In this document: in pieces, positions 1 to 11,841 of the stretch
How positions within the stretch are numbered: position 1 is the stretch's first letter
Layout of the letters: each line of letters begins with the position of its first letter
NCBI GenBank assembly: GCA_036365145.1
Contig: JAEOAD010000048.1
Coordinates: 14,799,501-14,863,500, forward strand
Length of the DNA: 64,000 nucleotides
From: Orientallactaga sibirica
Lineage: Eukaryota > Chordata > Mammalia > Rodentia > Dipodidae
Direction of reading: 5' to 3'
Translations under genes and position numbers: made by a program
The notes under the pieces: model-generated
What the model was told of the DNA's origin: nothing
Databases searched by the model: none
What the model saw: only the letters and a program-made list of their open reading frames with translations

Positions 1-564
1 ATGTATGAATAGGAATATTGTTTGCCTTGCTAAAGTTATAAAAAGATGAGACTCAGGGACATTAAGAGCAACTTTATTCAGGGCAGTGTTATGCAGAGGA
101 ATGCAGTCAGGTGGAAAGGAAAGTCAAATGGCTACAGAGCCTCCAAACTTTACACTTTACAAGAATTGCTTAACTTAGGGATGAAAGTCGTGTTTAACCC
201 TGGCTTCTTTTAAATGATCTTAAGGGAAAGTATCATGCATCAACAGTAAGCAATCCATTACAATGGAGCAAGAAAAAAAATTATGATTAGCTAAGCATAA
301 AATAATTCTCTGTATAATACAGCTTGAAAGTGTAAATTTACAAAGATACTTGTTAGCTCGTCTTTCACAAAGATTGCAGAAACTGCTGTTATTATAAGTA
401 CTTCTAGAAACCTCCTGGTGTCAGTGGAGGCTTCTTGAGGGCAGTTTGATAATATGTGTCAAATTGCAAAAGAGCAATCCACACATAGAATTAAACCTCA
501 GGAGAGAGTTAATACAAACAGAAAGGTTATGAAGCTTAGCCCAGCATTTATGATTTTTGTTTGT

Positions 565-726
565 GGTTTTTTTTTTGAGACTGAGTTTCCTGTAGCCTGA
601 GCTGGTCTCAAACTTGTGGCATAGCTGAGGACGGTCTTGAAATCCTGATTCTTCAGATTCTTCCACTTCTACCACCCAAATTCCTGGGACTATAGGAATA
701 TAATTATAGTACCGCCACATCTAGAC
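565..726 (-). repeat. Old diverged B1-like SINE
   Basis: A T-rich start (the reversed A-tail) is followed by recognisable but heavily substituted B1 blocks, including a 'cctgggactata' remnant of the internal promoter region. Divergence suggests an early rodent insertion. Confidence 0.5.
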
Positions 727-785
727 TTTAAAAACTGTTTTTATTCATTCATACTGTTAAACTAACACCAGAAGCATGTACCGCT

Positions 786-958
786 CTTTTTTTGTTGTTG
801 TTGTTTTGTTTTTGTTTTTCGAGTTAAGGTCTCACTCTAGCTCAGGTTAATCTGTAATTCACTATGTACTCTCAGGGTTGGCCTCGAACTCATGGCAATC
901 CTCCTTACCTGTGCCTCCCGAGTGCTGGGATTAAAGGTGTGCACCACCACACCCAGCT
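786..958 (-). repeat. B1 SINE
   Basis: This is an essentially full-length reversed B1, running from a T-rich reversed tail to the 'cacccagct' end that is the element's 5' head. It abuts a DIP fragment on its right. Confidence 0.88.
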
Positions 959-1065
959 GCATGTGCCACTTGTGGCATCCAGCTTTACATGGGTGTGGGG
1001 ATTGAACTTGGGCTGACAGACTTTGCAAGAAAAGGCCTTTAACAGTTGAAACATTTGCCCAGTTC
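958..1065 (-). repeat. DIP-like SINE fragment
   Basis: The 5' half of a reversed tRNA-derived SINE, with a degraded B box and a degraded head near 1050. The 3' body is missing. Confidence 0.6.
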
Positions 1066-1100
1066 TGTGTTCTTGTTTATTATCATTTTTTAAAGGGGGG

Positions 1101-1310
1101 GGGTCCTAGAGAGATGGCTTAGCAGTTGAGGCACTTGCCTGCAAAGCCTAAGGACCCATGTTCGATTCTCCAGATCCCACATAAGCTAGATGCACAAAGG
1201 TAAGGCAAGCACATGGTCACACATGCCCACTAGGTGGCACAACCACCTGGAGAACAATTGCAGTGGCTGAGGCCCATTCTCTGTCTCTGTGTCTCTTGAA
1301 AAGAAAAAGA
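1101..1310 (+). repeat. DIP-like SINE, subfamily D3
   Basis: The tRNA-like head carries an A box (tggcttagcagttg) and a B box (gttcgattctcc). I use three subfamily labels here. D1 has 'gcaaagccaaagga' and 'gcacaagg'. D2 has 'ctaagcctaagaac' and 'gaccacaagggggcgc'. D3 has 'aaggtaaggcaagcacatgg' and 'cccactaggtggc'. This copy is D3 and holds a CTCF-like core at 1227-1240. Confidence 0.88.
1227..1240 (+). promoter_or_regulatory. CTCF-like core motif inside D3 SINE
   Basis: CCACTAGGTGGCAC fits the published degenerate CTCF core CCASYAGRKGGCRS at all 14 positions. Binding cannot be judged from sequence alone. Confidence 0.45.
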
Positions 1311-1314
1311 GGAA

Positions 1315-1490
1315 AACATCCCAGAACCCATGTAAGCCAGATGCACAAGGTGGCACATGCACCAGGAGTACGTTTGCAGTGGCTAGAGGCCCTGGTACAC
1401 CCATTCTCTCTCTCTCTTTCTCTCCCTCTCTCTCTCGATATATATATCTGCCTTTCTCAAATCAATAAGTAACTTTAAAAATTTTTTTAA
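1315..1490 (+). repeat. DIP-like SINE, 5'-truncated
   Basis: The body starts at 'gtaagccagatgcacaagg' without its tRNA-like head, followed by a pyrimidine-rich stretch and a degraded A-rich tail. Confidence 0.8.
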
Positions 1491-1499
1491 AAATTACAT

Positions 1500-1697
1500 G
1501 GGGCTGGAGAGATGATTCAGCTATTGAAGTGCTTGTTTGCAAAGCCTGACAGCCTGGGTTCAAATCCCCAGTACCCATGTAAATCCAGATGCACAAGGTA
1601 GTGCATATGTCTGGAGTTTGTTTGCAGTGGCAGGAAGTCTTAGTGCACCCATCCATCCCTTCTCCACTCTTTCTCTTGCTCAGCTAGAAAATAAAAA
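1500..1697 (+). repeat. DIP-like SINE, D1
   Basis: Full length with a moderately diverged head (gattcagctattgaag) and a B box near 1557. It is the third DIP in a head-to-tail row that begins at 1101. Confidence 0.85.
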
Positions 1698-1704
1698 CAC
1701 TTTT

Positions 1705-2020
1705 TAAAAATCACACTCAGCAAACTCACACAATCACAGAAAGACAAATGCTACATGGTCTCATTCATCTAAGGTCCCTAACCTGGGCCAACTTGAGTTG
1801 CTGACATAGCTGATAGGCAACTCAAGGCCTAGACAATAAGGATGGAAGGATGGAGGACGGAGGAGAAGGCGGAGGAAACAATCACAAAACTAAATCCAAA
1901 ATTAACTGGTACCACAGAAACCTTTATCCTATAAAATATAGCCTTATAAGATACAACCCTCAACAGGAGTAAGGGGGGGCGCCTGAAAAGTAGCGCCCAT
2001 GGGAGGGTGGGATGAAGCCT

Positions 2021-2062
<42 letters not shown>

Positions 2063-3150
2063 TCTGGCCTGTAACTCCCAGTACCAGAAATCGGTTGCTA
2101 CCCACAATGAGCTGTTGTTTGGAGAGACTTACAAGGTCACCCAAACAAGACAGGTTTCTGTCAAAGCACTTGATTACCTGACTGAGGTAAAAGGCTAAGA
2201 CTGTCTTGCTGAAGACACCATATGCTGCCTACACAGAGCATGGAGAGACCTGGTTGGAATCTGGAAGAAAGTCCATCCCAGGCAGTTAGCCCGTCTAGTG
2301 CTGGAAAGCACTACAAAAGGTACTGGGAGAAAGTGGCCACAACAGTCTAAGAAACCAAAGCTCTAAACTACTCAGAAGCAAACACTCTGACACGATGTAC
2401 ACATACCAGTACAACAGTGGCACACAGGCTTGGTGGGTAACCAACAGCTTTCTGGCTGGCTAAGAGATCCACTCAGTATAAAGGAATCTTTATATGGAAT
2501 TGAGAACCAGGTCAGAATCCTATGGAAACAAAGATTATGTTCTCCAGTGTCTAGCTCTCACTATTCTTTGGTGAAAAGAGAAATTACATACATCAAATTC
2601 TCCCTATATTAATAATGCTTATTCCATTTAAATTATGCTGACTTCATTCTTCATCGGAGAATCTGTTTTTCTTTTTCAGAAGGTAGTGAGACCAGCACAG
2701 ACCCCTTGCACTTCATCCAAGCCACAGCTGAAACCAACAAGGAAGTGGGGAGACAAGCAAGAGTGCTGCTTCCATGGTGAACCTGATAATCAGTGCCAGG
2801 GTGAAGGAGACAGACCCTGGGATATTCAACACTTACCAAAACAGAGATCCAGAAGCTTCTAAGAGCTCATCACTGAAGCAGATTTAAAACACACCCATGA
2901 TTTTGTACAAGAGGGGGCAGAAAGATTTTAAGAGCCACAGGTTGAGACATCATGCCAAGAGGCATTGCTTCCCCCCCCCCAAATAACTCACTGTTGTTCC
3001 CACAATGCATAACCCATAACCCCATGGGGAATACCTGCAACCCCACTGGGTAGAGTCCCCAGGGGAATGGGGGCAGGGATGAGGGAAAAGAGGGTACCAA
3101 CACATGATGTATCCATATAAAATACTGATATTAATAAATTTTTCAAAATT
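1705..3150 (+). mobile_element. LINE-1 3' end (3'-UTR-like), plus strand
   Basis: Non-coding sequence that recurs with clear similarity at 6660-7965, 13920-14932 and 55355-55727. Shared landmarks include a block about a (c/t)acaatagtggca tract followed by 'accaac', and a terminal AATAAA with A-rich end. It contains a 34-nt T run near 2024-2057 and a C run near 2971. I infer an L1 3' UTR from the family structure and polyadenylated end. No ORF2 remnant is long enough to call. Confidence 0.55.
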
Positions 3151-3301
3151 GTTAACAATTTAAAAAACATTACATGGATTGATACATTTTCATTTAATAT
3201 GAAAATTGGGTCATCACCACTACTGGGTAAAAATTTTAAATTTTAAAAAATAAGTACAGAACAGGAATGATGAACTGTTTTTTGTATAAAATGGTTTGCT
3301 T

Positions 3302-3373
3302 GGTCTGGAAAAATGGCTGAGCGGTTAAGGCATTTGCCTGTGAAGCCAAAGAATCCCGGTTCGATTCTCCAGG
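3302..3373 (+). repeat. Tail-less tRNA-like SINE head with 16-bp target duplication
   Basis: Only the tRNA-like head of the DIP element is present, about 72 nt with A box (tggctgagcggttaagg) and B box (ggttcgattctcc). It stops just after the B box with no body or A-tail. It is flanked by identical copies of ataaaatggtttgctt at 3286-3301 and 3374-3389, which shows a retrotransposed insertion and not a fragment. Confidence 0.85.
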
Positions 3374-3516
3374 ATAAAATGGTTTGCTTAAGTCTTACAA
3401 AAGAAAGGGCAAAGAAGAGGGTTATTTACATGAAAAGGAGCTAAAAGACAGAGGTGTTCTCTCTAGATTGTAAGGAGGAAAAGTTATCTCCAGATGGTAA
3501 GGAGGCTGAGAATGAG

Positions 3517-3575
3517 TATGTATGTATGTATGTATGTATGTATGTATGTATGTATGTATGTATGTATGTATGTAT
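3517..3575 (+). repeat. (TATG)n microsatellite
   Basis: About 15 near-perfect tetranucleotide units at the reversed tail of the adjacent minus-strand B1, which probably seeded it. Confidence 0.95.
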
Positions 3576-3720
3576 ATTTATTTAGTTTTTCAAGGTAGGG
3601 TGTCACTCTAGCCCAGGCTGACCTGGAATTCACTATGTAGTCTCAGGGTGGAGTCAAACTCTTGGCGATCGAGCCTCCTACCTCTGCCTCCTGAAGGTTG
3701 TGTGCCACCATGCCCGGCTT
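3576..3720 (-). repeat. B1 SINE
   Basis: Reversed B1 with a short substitution block near 3690, ending in 'gcccggct'. Confidence 0.88.
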
Positions 3721-4323
3721 GAGAATATTTTTAATTTCTTTTTTTTTATTGTACTTTTCTGACATGTCTGAATTTTTTTTAGAAAGTTTTAAAAGAAAGT
3801 TTAAGATTTATATATAATGACTCCTCTTATACCACTTCCTTTCATTTGCATATTATCACTGGATAGTGGTACATAGCAATTCATAGAAAATACATGCACA
3901 ATTTATATTTACACAAGAAACAAAGCATACTTTTAAAAGAAAATGTGCAAACAAATTAAAGACATATAACAAGAAAGCCAGATAAACTTAGTATGTTACC
4001 AAAAGAATCTGAAGCCATTTATACAGTGTGCTTCAGTATCAGTAACCATTAAGTCATAGAGCATACCACCTAGTTAATTCCCAATTATTCCTCTTCCTAA
4101 TGAATAATCCAGGAAACACACTATCAGAATATTCAAGCAGGGTGAGAACTACTTTACAAAGATACAAGGATCTCCAATAATTATGGTGCGTTTCTGCTAT
4201 CTATAGTAACTATGTAACAGTAAAATCTACCACATTTCACAATGACTCAATTTCCTTAGAAGCATTTTTCCTAAGAATCCCACCATAATCACAAAACTGT
4301 AACAGCATATATTAAGATTTCAG

Positions 4324-4465
4324 TCGGGCGTGGTGGTGCACACATTTAATCCCAGCACTCAGGAGGCAGAAGCAGGAGGATCGCCATGAATTCAAGGCCA
4401 CCCTGAGACTACATAGTGAATTCCGGATCAGCCTGGGCTAGAGACCCTACCTCAAAGGAAAATGA
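4324..4465 (+). repeat. B1 SINE
   Basis: Full-length B1 beginning at cgggcgtggtgg. Its tail expanded into the following AAAAG array. Confidence 0.9.
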
Positions 4466-4560
4466 AAAAGAAAGAAAAGAAAAGAAAAGAAAAGAAAAGA
4501 AAAGAAAAGAAAAGAAAAGAAAAGAAAAGAAAAGAAAAGAAAAGAAAAGAAAAGAGGAAA
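4466..4560 (+). repeat. (AAAAG)n microsatellite
   Basis: About 18 pentanucleotide units with little interruption, derived from the A-tail of the preceding B1. Confidence 0.95.
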
Positions 4561-4567
4561 AAAAAAG

Positions 4568-4760
4568 AGGCTAGAGATGGCTTAGTGGTTAAGGTGCTTA
4601 CCTGCAAAGCCAAAGGACCCAGGTACAAATCCTCAGGACCCACATAAACCAGATGCATAAGGTGGCACATGCGTCTGGGGTCCATTTGCACAGTTGGAGG
4701 CCCTGGCTTGCCCATTTTCTCCCCACACACCCCCACATACAAATAAATAAATATTTTTTA
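4568..4760 (+). repeat. DIP-like SINE, D1
   Basis: Near full length, with a slightly eroded head and an (AAAT)n tail. Confidence 0.87.
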
Positions 4761-4911
4761 AAATCACAAAAAAGATCTTCAATTTCTTTCTACAGTATTT
4801 TATGTCATAAAGTTGTACCAGTGTACAAGGCAAAACTTTAGTAATATATATAAAGTATTCCATTTTAGGACTAACAGGCCAAACATGCATCTAGCTAATA
4901 ATCATCAATCA

Positions 4912-5000
4912 AGGTTCACTCATTCAATTATTTAAGCAATACATAAACATTACTGCATGGCATTGTGGGAAAGACAGACACAAGTAATGGGTTCTGTTAA
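4912..5000 (+). repeat. Possible ancient L2/MIR fragment
   Basis: 'cactcattcaatta' followed by 'gcatggcattgtgggaaaga' resembles the shared L2/MIR 3' text. The match is weak. Confidence 0.3.
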
Positions 5001-5717
5001 GTTCACAGGATAGAATTTCACAGGTACACAATGTCCTCAACTCAGTTCCATACTCCCATGAGTTCAGACTATCAATGGATCCAAAATCACAATAACAAAA
5101 TTATCTACAATATACCACCTACTATTAGCCTATATTGGTTGTGGTACATAAATAACCAATGAATAAAATATGCTAAGTTCTAGGAAAAAAGGGAAAAAAA
5201 AAACAGATGCCTATTGCTGCCAAATTAGGTCATAAGATCATAGTATGAGTTTTATACCAGAAGCACAGGTTTGCTAGATCAAGACACAGAAAAGGATCTA
5301 TCACATTAATACCATGAATGCTGAAAAGGGATGCTCAAAAGCAGGAGCCTGAAGAGCATGGTACTTTTCATGACACTTTGAGGTGCTACAAGCAGTAGAG
5401 CAAAGCAGTCGTAGCAAGAGCAAAATCAGAAGGACCTGGAAGGCCTTACAGAACCTGGATTTTTTTCCCCTAATAATAAAACAGATGACAGAGATGAGTG
5501 AAGCATAATCAGGTAATGAAGTGGTAGTTTGAAAAGTGAGACCAAGAACAGGAAACCAGGTAAGAAAGGTTACCAGACCAGTAAGAGTAAAAGTGAAGAC
5601 AGTTCTGAAGTAGCACAGACTAACAGTTGTGAATAGATGAAGGATGTGGCAGATAAAGACCAGAGTGCTGAAGAATCAACATACCAGACACTGAATGTTA
5701 TCAATAACCAACCTAGA

Positions 5718-6093
5718 TGGCAGGGGATGTAGTCAGCTCCACATTGCTAGGACAAACATCCAACCCAACACAGCTTATGGGAGGAAAGGGCTTTATTTCA
5801 GGTTTAGAGAGTCCAGGGGAACACCATGGATGGTGGAAGCTGGCTCCCTTTCATAGATCCAAGCAGAAAGAACAGCTGCAGCAAGCACACACCAACACCA
5901 GCAAGCAGGAACCTCGAGAGCTCAACTGCTCTAAACACACTAGTAGGACTGAACTCAGATCCAGCCCCTAACACACCTCAGAGCTGGACTCCAAGAACTA
6001 CCCCCAGTGACACAACCCTGTAGCAGGGATCTGCCAGCTAAGGGCTCATGTAGGAAGTTTAATCAAAAATGCTTGAGTCTAAGGGACCATACA
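5718..6093 (-). mobile_element. MaLR-type solo LTR, minus strand
   Basis: Read on the minus strand, the element runs from TGTATGG to a CA end and has an AATAAA near its 3' part. It aligns block by block with the plus-strand LTR at 29360-29752 ('aagggagccagcttccacc', 'cccagcaatgtgaagctgac'-like text). That identifies both as one LTR family of about 380 bp. No internal retroviral sequence is present. Confidence 0.6.
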
Positions 6094-6149
6094 GTAGGCA
6101 TACAGTTGTTCATAAGCCATGTATAGGCGTGTGTGCATAAAAAATATTT

Positions 6150-6425
6150 CTGGGACTGGAGAGGTGGCTTAGCAGCTAAGGTGCCTGCCTGCTAAGCCTA
6201 AGAACGCTGGTTCCAATCTCCAGCGGTTCCAATCTCCAGGTCCCACGTTTAGCCAGATGCAAAGTGAGGCAAGGGTGCAATGCCGCACTTGCCCACAAGG
6301 GGGCGCACACATCTGGATTTCGTTCACAGCAGCTGAGAGACTGCTGGCGCACCCATTTCTGTCTCTGTCTCCCTCTCCCTCTCTATCTCTCTCTCCAAAA
6401 ATAAATAAAAAAAATAATAAAAATA
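6150..6425 (+). repeat. DIP-like SINE, D2 with duplicated B box
   Basis: The B-box segment ggttccaatctccag is tandemly repeated at 6209-6224 and 6225-6240. A CTCF-like core CCACAAGGGGGCGC sits at 6293-6306. The tail is (AAAT)-rich. Confidence 0.9.
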
Positions 6426-6544
6426 TTTCTGAAAGAAAATTTAAGAAGGTTTATTTTTGACATGTTCAGTTTGAAGCTCTGTGCCATAGAGACATAACTG
6501 TTCAAAAGAAGATAAAGATAATAATACTTCAGAGTGACTTCAAG

Positions 6545-6645
6545 CACAACACTGTGGAAGCTGAGGTAGGAGGATCACTGTGATTTCAAGTTCAGTCTGG
6601 GCTACATAGTGAGTTCCAGGGCAATCTGAGCAGAAAACAAAAAAT
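6545..6645 (+). repeat. Old B1-like SINE
   Basis: Diverged B1 body ('gctgaggtaggaggatcactg', 'ctgggctacatagtgagttcc'). Confidence 0.6.
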
Positions 6646-6659
6646 ATGTGAATCATACT

Positions 6660-7965
6660 CTATGTGAGAAGGAATAAAATTCAATAGTAGAAGCCACTAA
6701 GCTAGAAATGAGATATAAAGGGAATAGAAAGGGAGGGAGAAGGGACTTAATAGGATGGTATTGTATATATGTAAGAAGAACAGATTAATGGGGGTGAAAA
6801 GGCCTAAGTGAGGTCAGCGGAAGGGATGGAATAAAGGAAAGGTGGAAGGAGGGCTAATCAAAATCTAAGAGAATATAAATAAGTCATATGGAAACCTACT
6901 TTTCTGGACAATAGAACACTCAGAAGCCATAAATTGTTAATAGAAAATTCTCAGTGCCAGGGATGGGATACCTTCCAGAGAGTTGTTGGCCAGGGAGGTC
7001 ACAGATACCCCCAAAACATTACAGGCCATTACCAAGGCCCTTGGTTTCCCTCCAGGAATAGATGGTAAGACCCTATTGCTGAAGACTCCACATACATGGG
7101 CTGCAAGGTCACTGAGAAAGCCTACTGGAGCTGAGCTGAAAGCCTCCTCCATGTGGACCAGCTCACAGAAAGCTGGAAAAAGCTAAGCTGCATGCAGTTC
7201 AATGGGACAGAGAAAACGCCAGTGAAGAAACTCAACAGTGGACACAGCAAGTTTTAAATTTGGCCAGCCAGACCAAATGAGCCAGTGGGTACAATAGTGG
7301 CATGTCTGTTGTGGGGGAAACCAACCGCTCTCTAATTGGACTGGAGACCTGCTCTATGGGAGAGAATACATCTTTGATACTGAAAACCTACAACGGGATA
7401 GTCATGAGGCCTAGGCGTGTAACATCTGCTGGTATCTGACTAAATGTATATACTATGCTCACCAAACTGCCCAGTAAGCACTTCTCTTAATGTTTATACC
7501 CACATATTAATGCTACTCTCACTTTTGGTTAGAGAAGTTTCTCTTTTCAGCTGGCAGTAACCTTGGGATGACTCAGAAGGCACCATGGTGCTGAGAAGAC
7601 GGGACAGAGGAGTGCTCAACACTGAAATATCTCTAACACACCTTCCAAGGCTCAAGGTTCATTGTGGAAGATAGACAGAAAGAATGTAAGAGCCAAAAAA
7701 GGAAGGGTGGGACTCCTTACAACGTGTTCCTCCAGACACAATATGGCCTGGATATCCATGACCTCAGTGTCTGACACTACCTACACAAGACCATCCTAAT
7801 AGGAGGAAAAGATGGTGACATCAAAATAATAGAGACTGAGAGGGGGAGGGGATATGATGGAGAGTGGTGTTTCAAAGGGGAAAAGTAGGGAGGGGGAGGG
7901 AATTACCATGGGATATTGCCTACAATTATGGAAGTTGTCAATAAAAAAATGAAAGTTTAAAAAAA
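6660..7965 (+). mobile_element. LINE-1 3' end (3'-UTR-like), plus strand
   Basis: The 3' 400 bp aligns closely with 55355-55727, ending in a purine-rich block, 'ggaagttgtcaataaa' and an A run. The 5' part shares blocks with 1705-3150 and 13920-14932. There is no intact coding frame. Confidence 0.6.
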
Positions 7966-8236
7966 TATGTGTGATTAGGGAGCAGTGAAGTTATAAGACA
8001 CTACGTGGGATCAGCAAAAGGCACCTATACAGCAGAAAGGAAAAAGTAATTCAGCAGGTCATTGAGGACAAAACATAGGAAAGGGTGTCTTCAAGAAAAA
8101 TATTAATGAAGAACAATTTAAGAGCTAAGTGAACTAAAGTTATAAGAACAGAAGAATTGTCAGCTGCATTAATTGCAGAAGTCAACTAGGAAGGATGACA
8201 TTTTGTGGTGAGGAAATGTTACCAAAATTAAGTTTT

Positions 8237-8461
8237 GGGCTAGAGAGATGGCTTAGCATTTAAGGTGTTTGCCTGCAAAGCAAAAGGACCCTGGTTTGAT
8301 TCTCCAGGATCCACGTAAACCAGATGCACAAGGGACCACATGCATCTGGAGTTCGTTTGCAGTGGCTGGAGGCCCTGGTGCTCCCATTCTCTCTCTCTCC
8401 CTCTCTCTCTGCCTCTTCCTCTCTCACTCTCTTAAGTAAATAAATAAATAAAAATTTTTAA
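8237..8461 (+). repeat. DIP-like SINE, D1
   Basis: Full length, with an (AAAT)n tail and flanking duplication of an 'aaattaagttttg' target on both sides. Confidence 0.92.
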
Positions 8462-8838
8462 AAATTAAGTTTTGACAGAGTGACAAAAATGTTTAATGTA
8501 TGAATGAAAGTGGGAAGAAAGAGGGAAGTACAACAACAAACAGCAAACACTCCCCTCAATAAATGAGCACTTTGTATAGCACTCTTGGTTCTAGGGCTCA
8601 CCAAGTTAGCAAAGAGACCTAAAGATGCAATGGTTATAAGCTAGGAAGAATAAACACTATACAAGAAAGAAGAAGCTACCCACAAACTGAAGAGCTAAGT
8701 AAATGAAAAATAAGTTGCCAAAGGAATCAAGATGGGATCCAGAGCACACAGAAAAGGAGGGAAGAAGAAAAACTGTGAGACAGACTAAATGAAAATACTG
8801 CAGATAGGTAGATCACTATTCAAAAGTACAAGGTATGT

Positions 8839-9045
8839 GGGCTGGAGAGAGGCTCATCTGTTAAAGGGATTTGATTGCAAAGCCTGATGGCCCAGGTTCA
8901 ATTCCTCAGTACCCACGTAAGGTCAGATGCACAAAGTAGCCCATGTACTTGAGGTTAATTTACAATGGCAGGAAGCTCTGGCACACCCATTCTCTTCTCC
9001 CTCCCCCCACTTGCAAATAAATGCTCAATAAAAATGTTTTTTTAG
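8839..9045 (+). repeat. DIP-like SINE, D1
   Basis: The head is diverged (ggctcatctgttaaa), but the body and tail are clear. It is followed directly by a younger D2 copy inserted at its tail. Confidence 0.87.
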
Positions 9046-9290
9046 GGCTGGAGAGATGGCTTAGCAGTTAAGGCACCTGCCTCCTAAGTCTAAGAACACC
9101 GGTTCCAATCTCCAGGTCCCATGTTTAGCCAGATGCAAAGTGACACAAGGGCACAATGCCGCACTTGACCACAAGGGGGCGCACACATCTGGATTTCGTT
9201 CACAGCAGCTAAGAGGCTGCGGGCGTGCCCATCTCTATCTGTCTTCCTCTCCCTCTTTCTCTGTCTCTCTCTCAAAAAAAAAAAAATTTT
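9046..9290 (+). repeat. DIP-like SINE, D2
   Basis: Single B box, CTCF-like core at 9169-9182, and an A13 tail followed by T-rich sequence. Confidence 0.9.
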
Positions 9291-9310
9291 TTTTTAAAAA
9301 GTACATGAGT

Positions 9311-9430
9311 GGGCTGAAGAGAGGGCTCAGTGGTTAAGGTGCTTGCCTGCAAAGCCTCACAACTCAGGTTCAATTCCCCAGTTTCCATTGTAAAGCCAGA
9401 TGCACAAAGTAGCTCATGTACCTGGAGTTA
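9311..9430 (+). repeat. DIP-like SINE, D1, 3'-truncated
   Basis: The head and the first part of the body are present. The pyrimidine stretch and tail are missing. Confidence 0.8.
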
Positions 9431-10518
9431 AACCAAATACAAGAGTGAGGTTGAGGAGGATTGAAGAGAATGGTCCAGAACAGCAAATGGAGGAGAAGAA
9501 AAGAGAAGGTCTTGGCTGGGATAGAGGCACATAGAAGTACACTGATATTGACAGTAGGGCCAAAGCAGCTGCACAATAGTCGTTTAACTCTTTAAAGGAA
9601 CCCTAATCAAAGTACAATCTGTTCTATAAAAAACCTAAATGCTTCCATTCCTGGGGTCTAAAGATTAAAAACCACCTGAAACCCTAGTAACTGAACACTG
9701 AAGTCTACACAGTGAGTTTCCAAAATCTCCTGAGATCTTAAAAGCACAATAACAAATATCTAGAATTCACAGGACAATTTGTAGTCCAAGAGATTTTAAT
9801 GTGAACCTTATTAAATACATCTCAAAAGAAATGTTATTTAATCACATTATAAGGGGAATTAAAATTACATCAAAAGAGATACTAACAAGTAGACAATTAA
9901 GTCAGATGGATCCTCTGACACATGCAACAATGTAACAGTTCTCATTCACTTACATCGTCTTACTGGGTAAACAACAGTAAAATTACACTTGTTATTTATA
10001 ACTCCACTATTTTAAAACTGCTGTTACAAAATAAACATGCTTTTATTTAACACGGAATTATTCTTAGGTAAATTCTAATTTGCAATACCACAAAATCTTA
10101 CATTTCCTCAATCCTTTCATTCAAGTTGGCACCTATATCTTTCCAAGAAACACATGAAATTAGGCCTTAAAGGGTGAGGATTTGAAAACTAATTTTCAAA
10201 ACTATTTCATCCAGCATTAAAATGCAAGACCCTAATCTATCACTGCTCCATTCTAACCATACCATGATGCCATCCACATGGAATGTACCTAAAGACTGCG
10301 CATGCGCACACACACAGGGATGGTAATAACTCTGGAGAAAGACTACAGGGGAAAAAAATCAAAGAACTTGCATTTAAGTGAAGCAAGTGTTGCTGAAATA
10401 GCATCTCAAGTAATCTTTTGCTTGATGTTTTGGCTGAAATCATGAGGGAAAAAAAAACCCAAAAGAGACACTCTGTCACTAAACAAGTTAGTTTGAAATA
10501 TAATCAAGAATACTATCA

Positions 10519-10550
10519 AACTGGGCATGGTGGCACATACCTTCAACAAA
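10519..10550 (+). repeat. B1 head fragment
   Basis: Only the first ~30 bp (ctgggcatggtggcacatac) remains. Confidence 0.6.
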
Positions 10551-10616
10551 AGAAAACCAGACTTCTATCAAGAATACTGAATACTTGGACATTAAGCTAT
10601 TAATTATTACACTAGC

Positions 10617-10746
10617 TTTTGTTGTTCTTTGAGATAGGGTCTTGCTCTAGCTCAAACTGACCTGGAATTAGTCTCAGGCTGGCCTAGAACTCACAGCAAT
10701 CCTTCTAACTCAGCCTGGGGTAAAGGTGTACGCAACCATGCCTGGC
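10617..10746 (-). repeat. B1 SINE
   Basis: Reversed, diverged B1 with small internal deletions, head at the right end. Confidence 0.82.
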
Positions 10747-10915
10747 AGAGAGAAAGAATGGGTGCACCAGGGCCTCCAGCCACTGCAAATGAACTTCAGA
10801 TGCATGTACCACTGTGCATCTGGCTTTACATAGGTACTAGGGAATCGAAGCTGGGTCATTAGGCTTTAAGCTTTATGAGCAAGCACCTTAACCACTGAGC
10901 ATCTCTCCATCCCCA
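10746..10915 (-). repeat. DIP-like SINE, D1
   Basis: Reversed copy with its head at 10880-10915 and a short gaga-rich remnant of the reversed tail. It is immediately adjacent to the preceding B1. Confidence 0.87.
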
Positions 10916-11076
10916 AGTGTCTTAAAAAGTAGAAACTCTAACAGTTCAGATGAAATAGACATCTTACATTCTAAATAGGTTATGATATTAAAATTAACAA
11001 GCCATGGCAACATATGGTGATCATAAACACCATAGAATCTATGGTTTATTTTTTCAAATATAAAAAACAATTACAG

Positions 11077-11229
11077 CCTGGTGTGGTGGCTCACACCTTT
11101 AATCCCAGCACTCGGGAGGCAGAGGTAGGAGGATCGCCGTGAGTTCGAGGCCATCCTGAGACTACATAGTTAATTTCAGATCAGCCTGGGCCAGAATGAG
11201 ACCCTACCTTGAAAAATAAAAAAAAAAAT
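11077..11229 (+). repeat. B1 SINE
   Basis: Full length with an A-rich tail. Confidence 0.93.
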
Positions 11230-11300
11230 TGTTAATTACCTCAAAATTACACATAGTACTCAATTAAAGAAATTAAAGTGATGTTTAAAAAGCAAAATAC

Positions 11301-11422
11301 TGGGCTGGAGAGCTGGCTCAGTGGTTAAGGCACTAGCCTACAATGCCAAAGGACCCAGGTTCAATTCCCCAGTACCCATGTAAAGCCGCACAGTAGCATC
11401 CCCCCCCCCCCAAAAAAAAAAG
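11301..11422 (+). repeat. DIP-like SINE, D1, internally truncated
   Basis: The head and B box are intact. The body stops after 'gtaaagccgcac', then a C12 run and an A9 run follow directly. Confidence 0.82.
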
Positions 11423-11524
11423 TATAACCAGCTATGGTAGTACAGAGTTTAGACATGCTGGATTCGCTGTGACAATGGGATACCAAACTACATGCACAGT
11501 CGTCAGATAAAAAATGTGTGTTAA

Positions 11525-11676
11525 GCCGGGCGTGGTGGCGCACACCTTTAATCCCAGCATTTGGGAGGCAGAGGTAGGAGGATCGCGGTGAGTTCAAGGC
11601 CACCCTGAGACTACATAGTTAATCCAGGTCAGCCTGGACCAGAGTAAAACCCTACCTCAAAAAAAAAAAAAAAGAA
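11525..11676 (+). repeat. B1 SINE
   Basis: Full length. The target 'aaaaatgtgtgttaa' occurs before it and again between it and the next B1. Confidence 0.94.
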
Positions 11677-11691
11677 TAAAAATGTGTGTTA

Positions 11692-11841
11692 AACCGGGCA
11701 TGGTGGCGCACACCTTTAATCCCAGCACTGGGGAGGCAGAAGTAGGAGGATCGCCATGAGTTCGAGGCCAACCTGAGAATACACAGTGAATTCCAAGTCA
11801 GCCTGGGCTAGAGTAAGACCCTACCTCAAAAAAACAAAAAA
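11692..11841 (+). repeat. B1 SINE
   Basis: Second B1, inserted immediately after the repeated 'aaatgtgtgttaa' target of the first. Confidence 0.93.

Noticed and set aside
3302..3373. Functional tRNA gene
   Set aside because: A and B boxes are present, but the sequence matches the SINE head and lacks a foldable tRNA 3' half and CCA-proximal stem. The same holds for all DIP heads.
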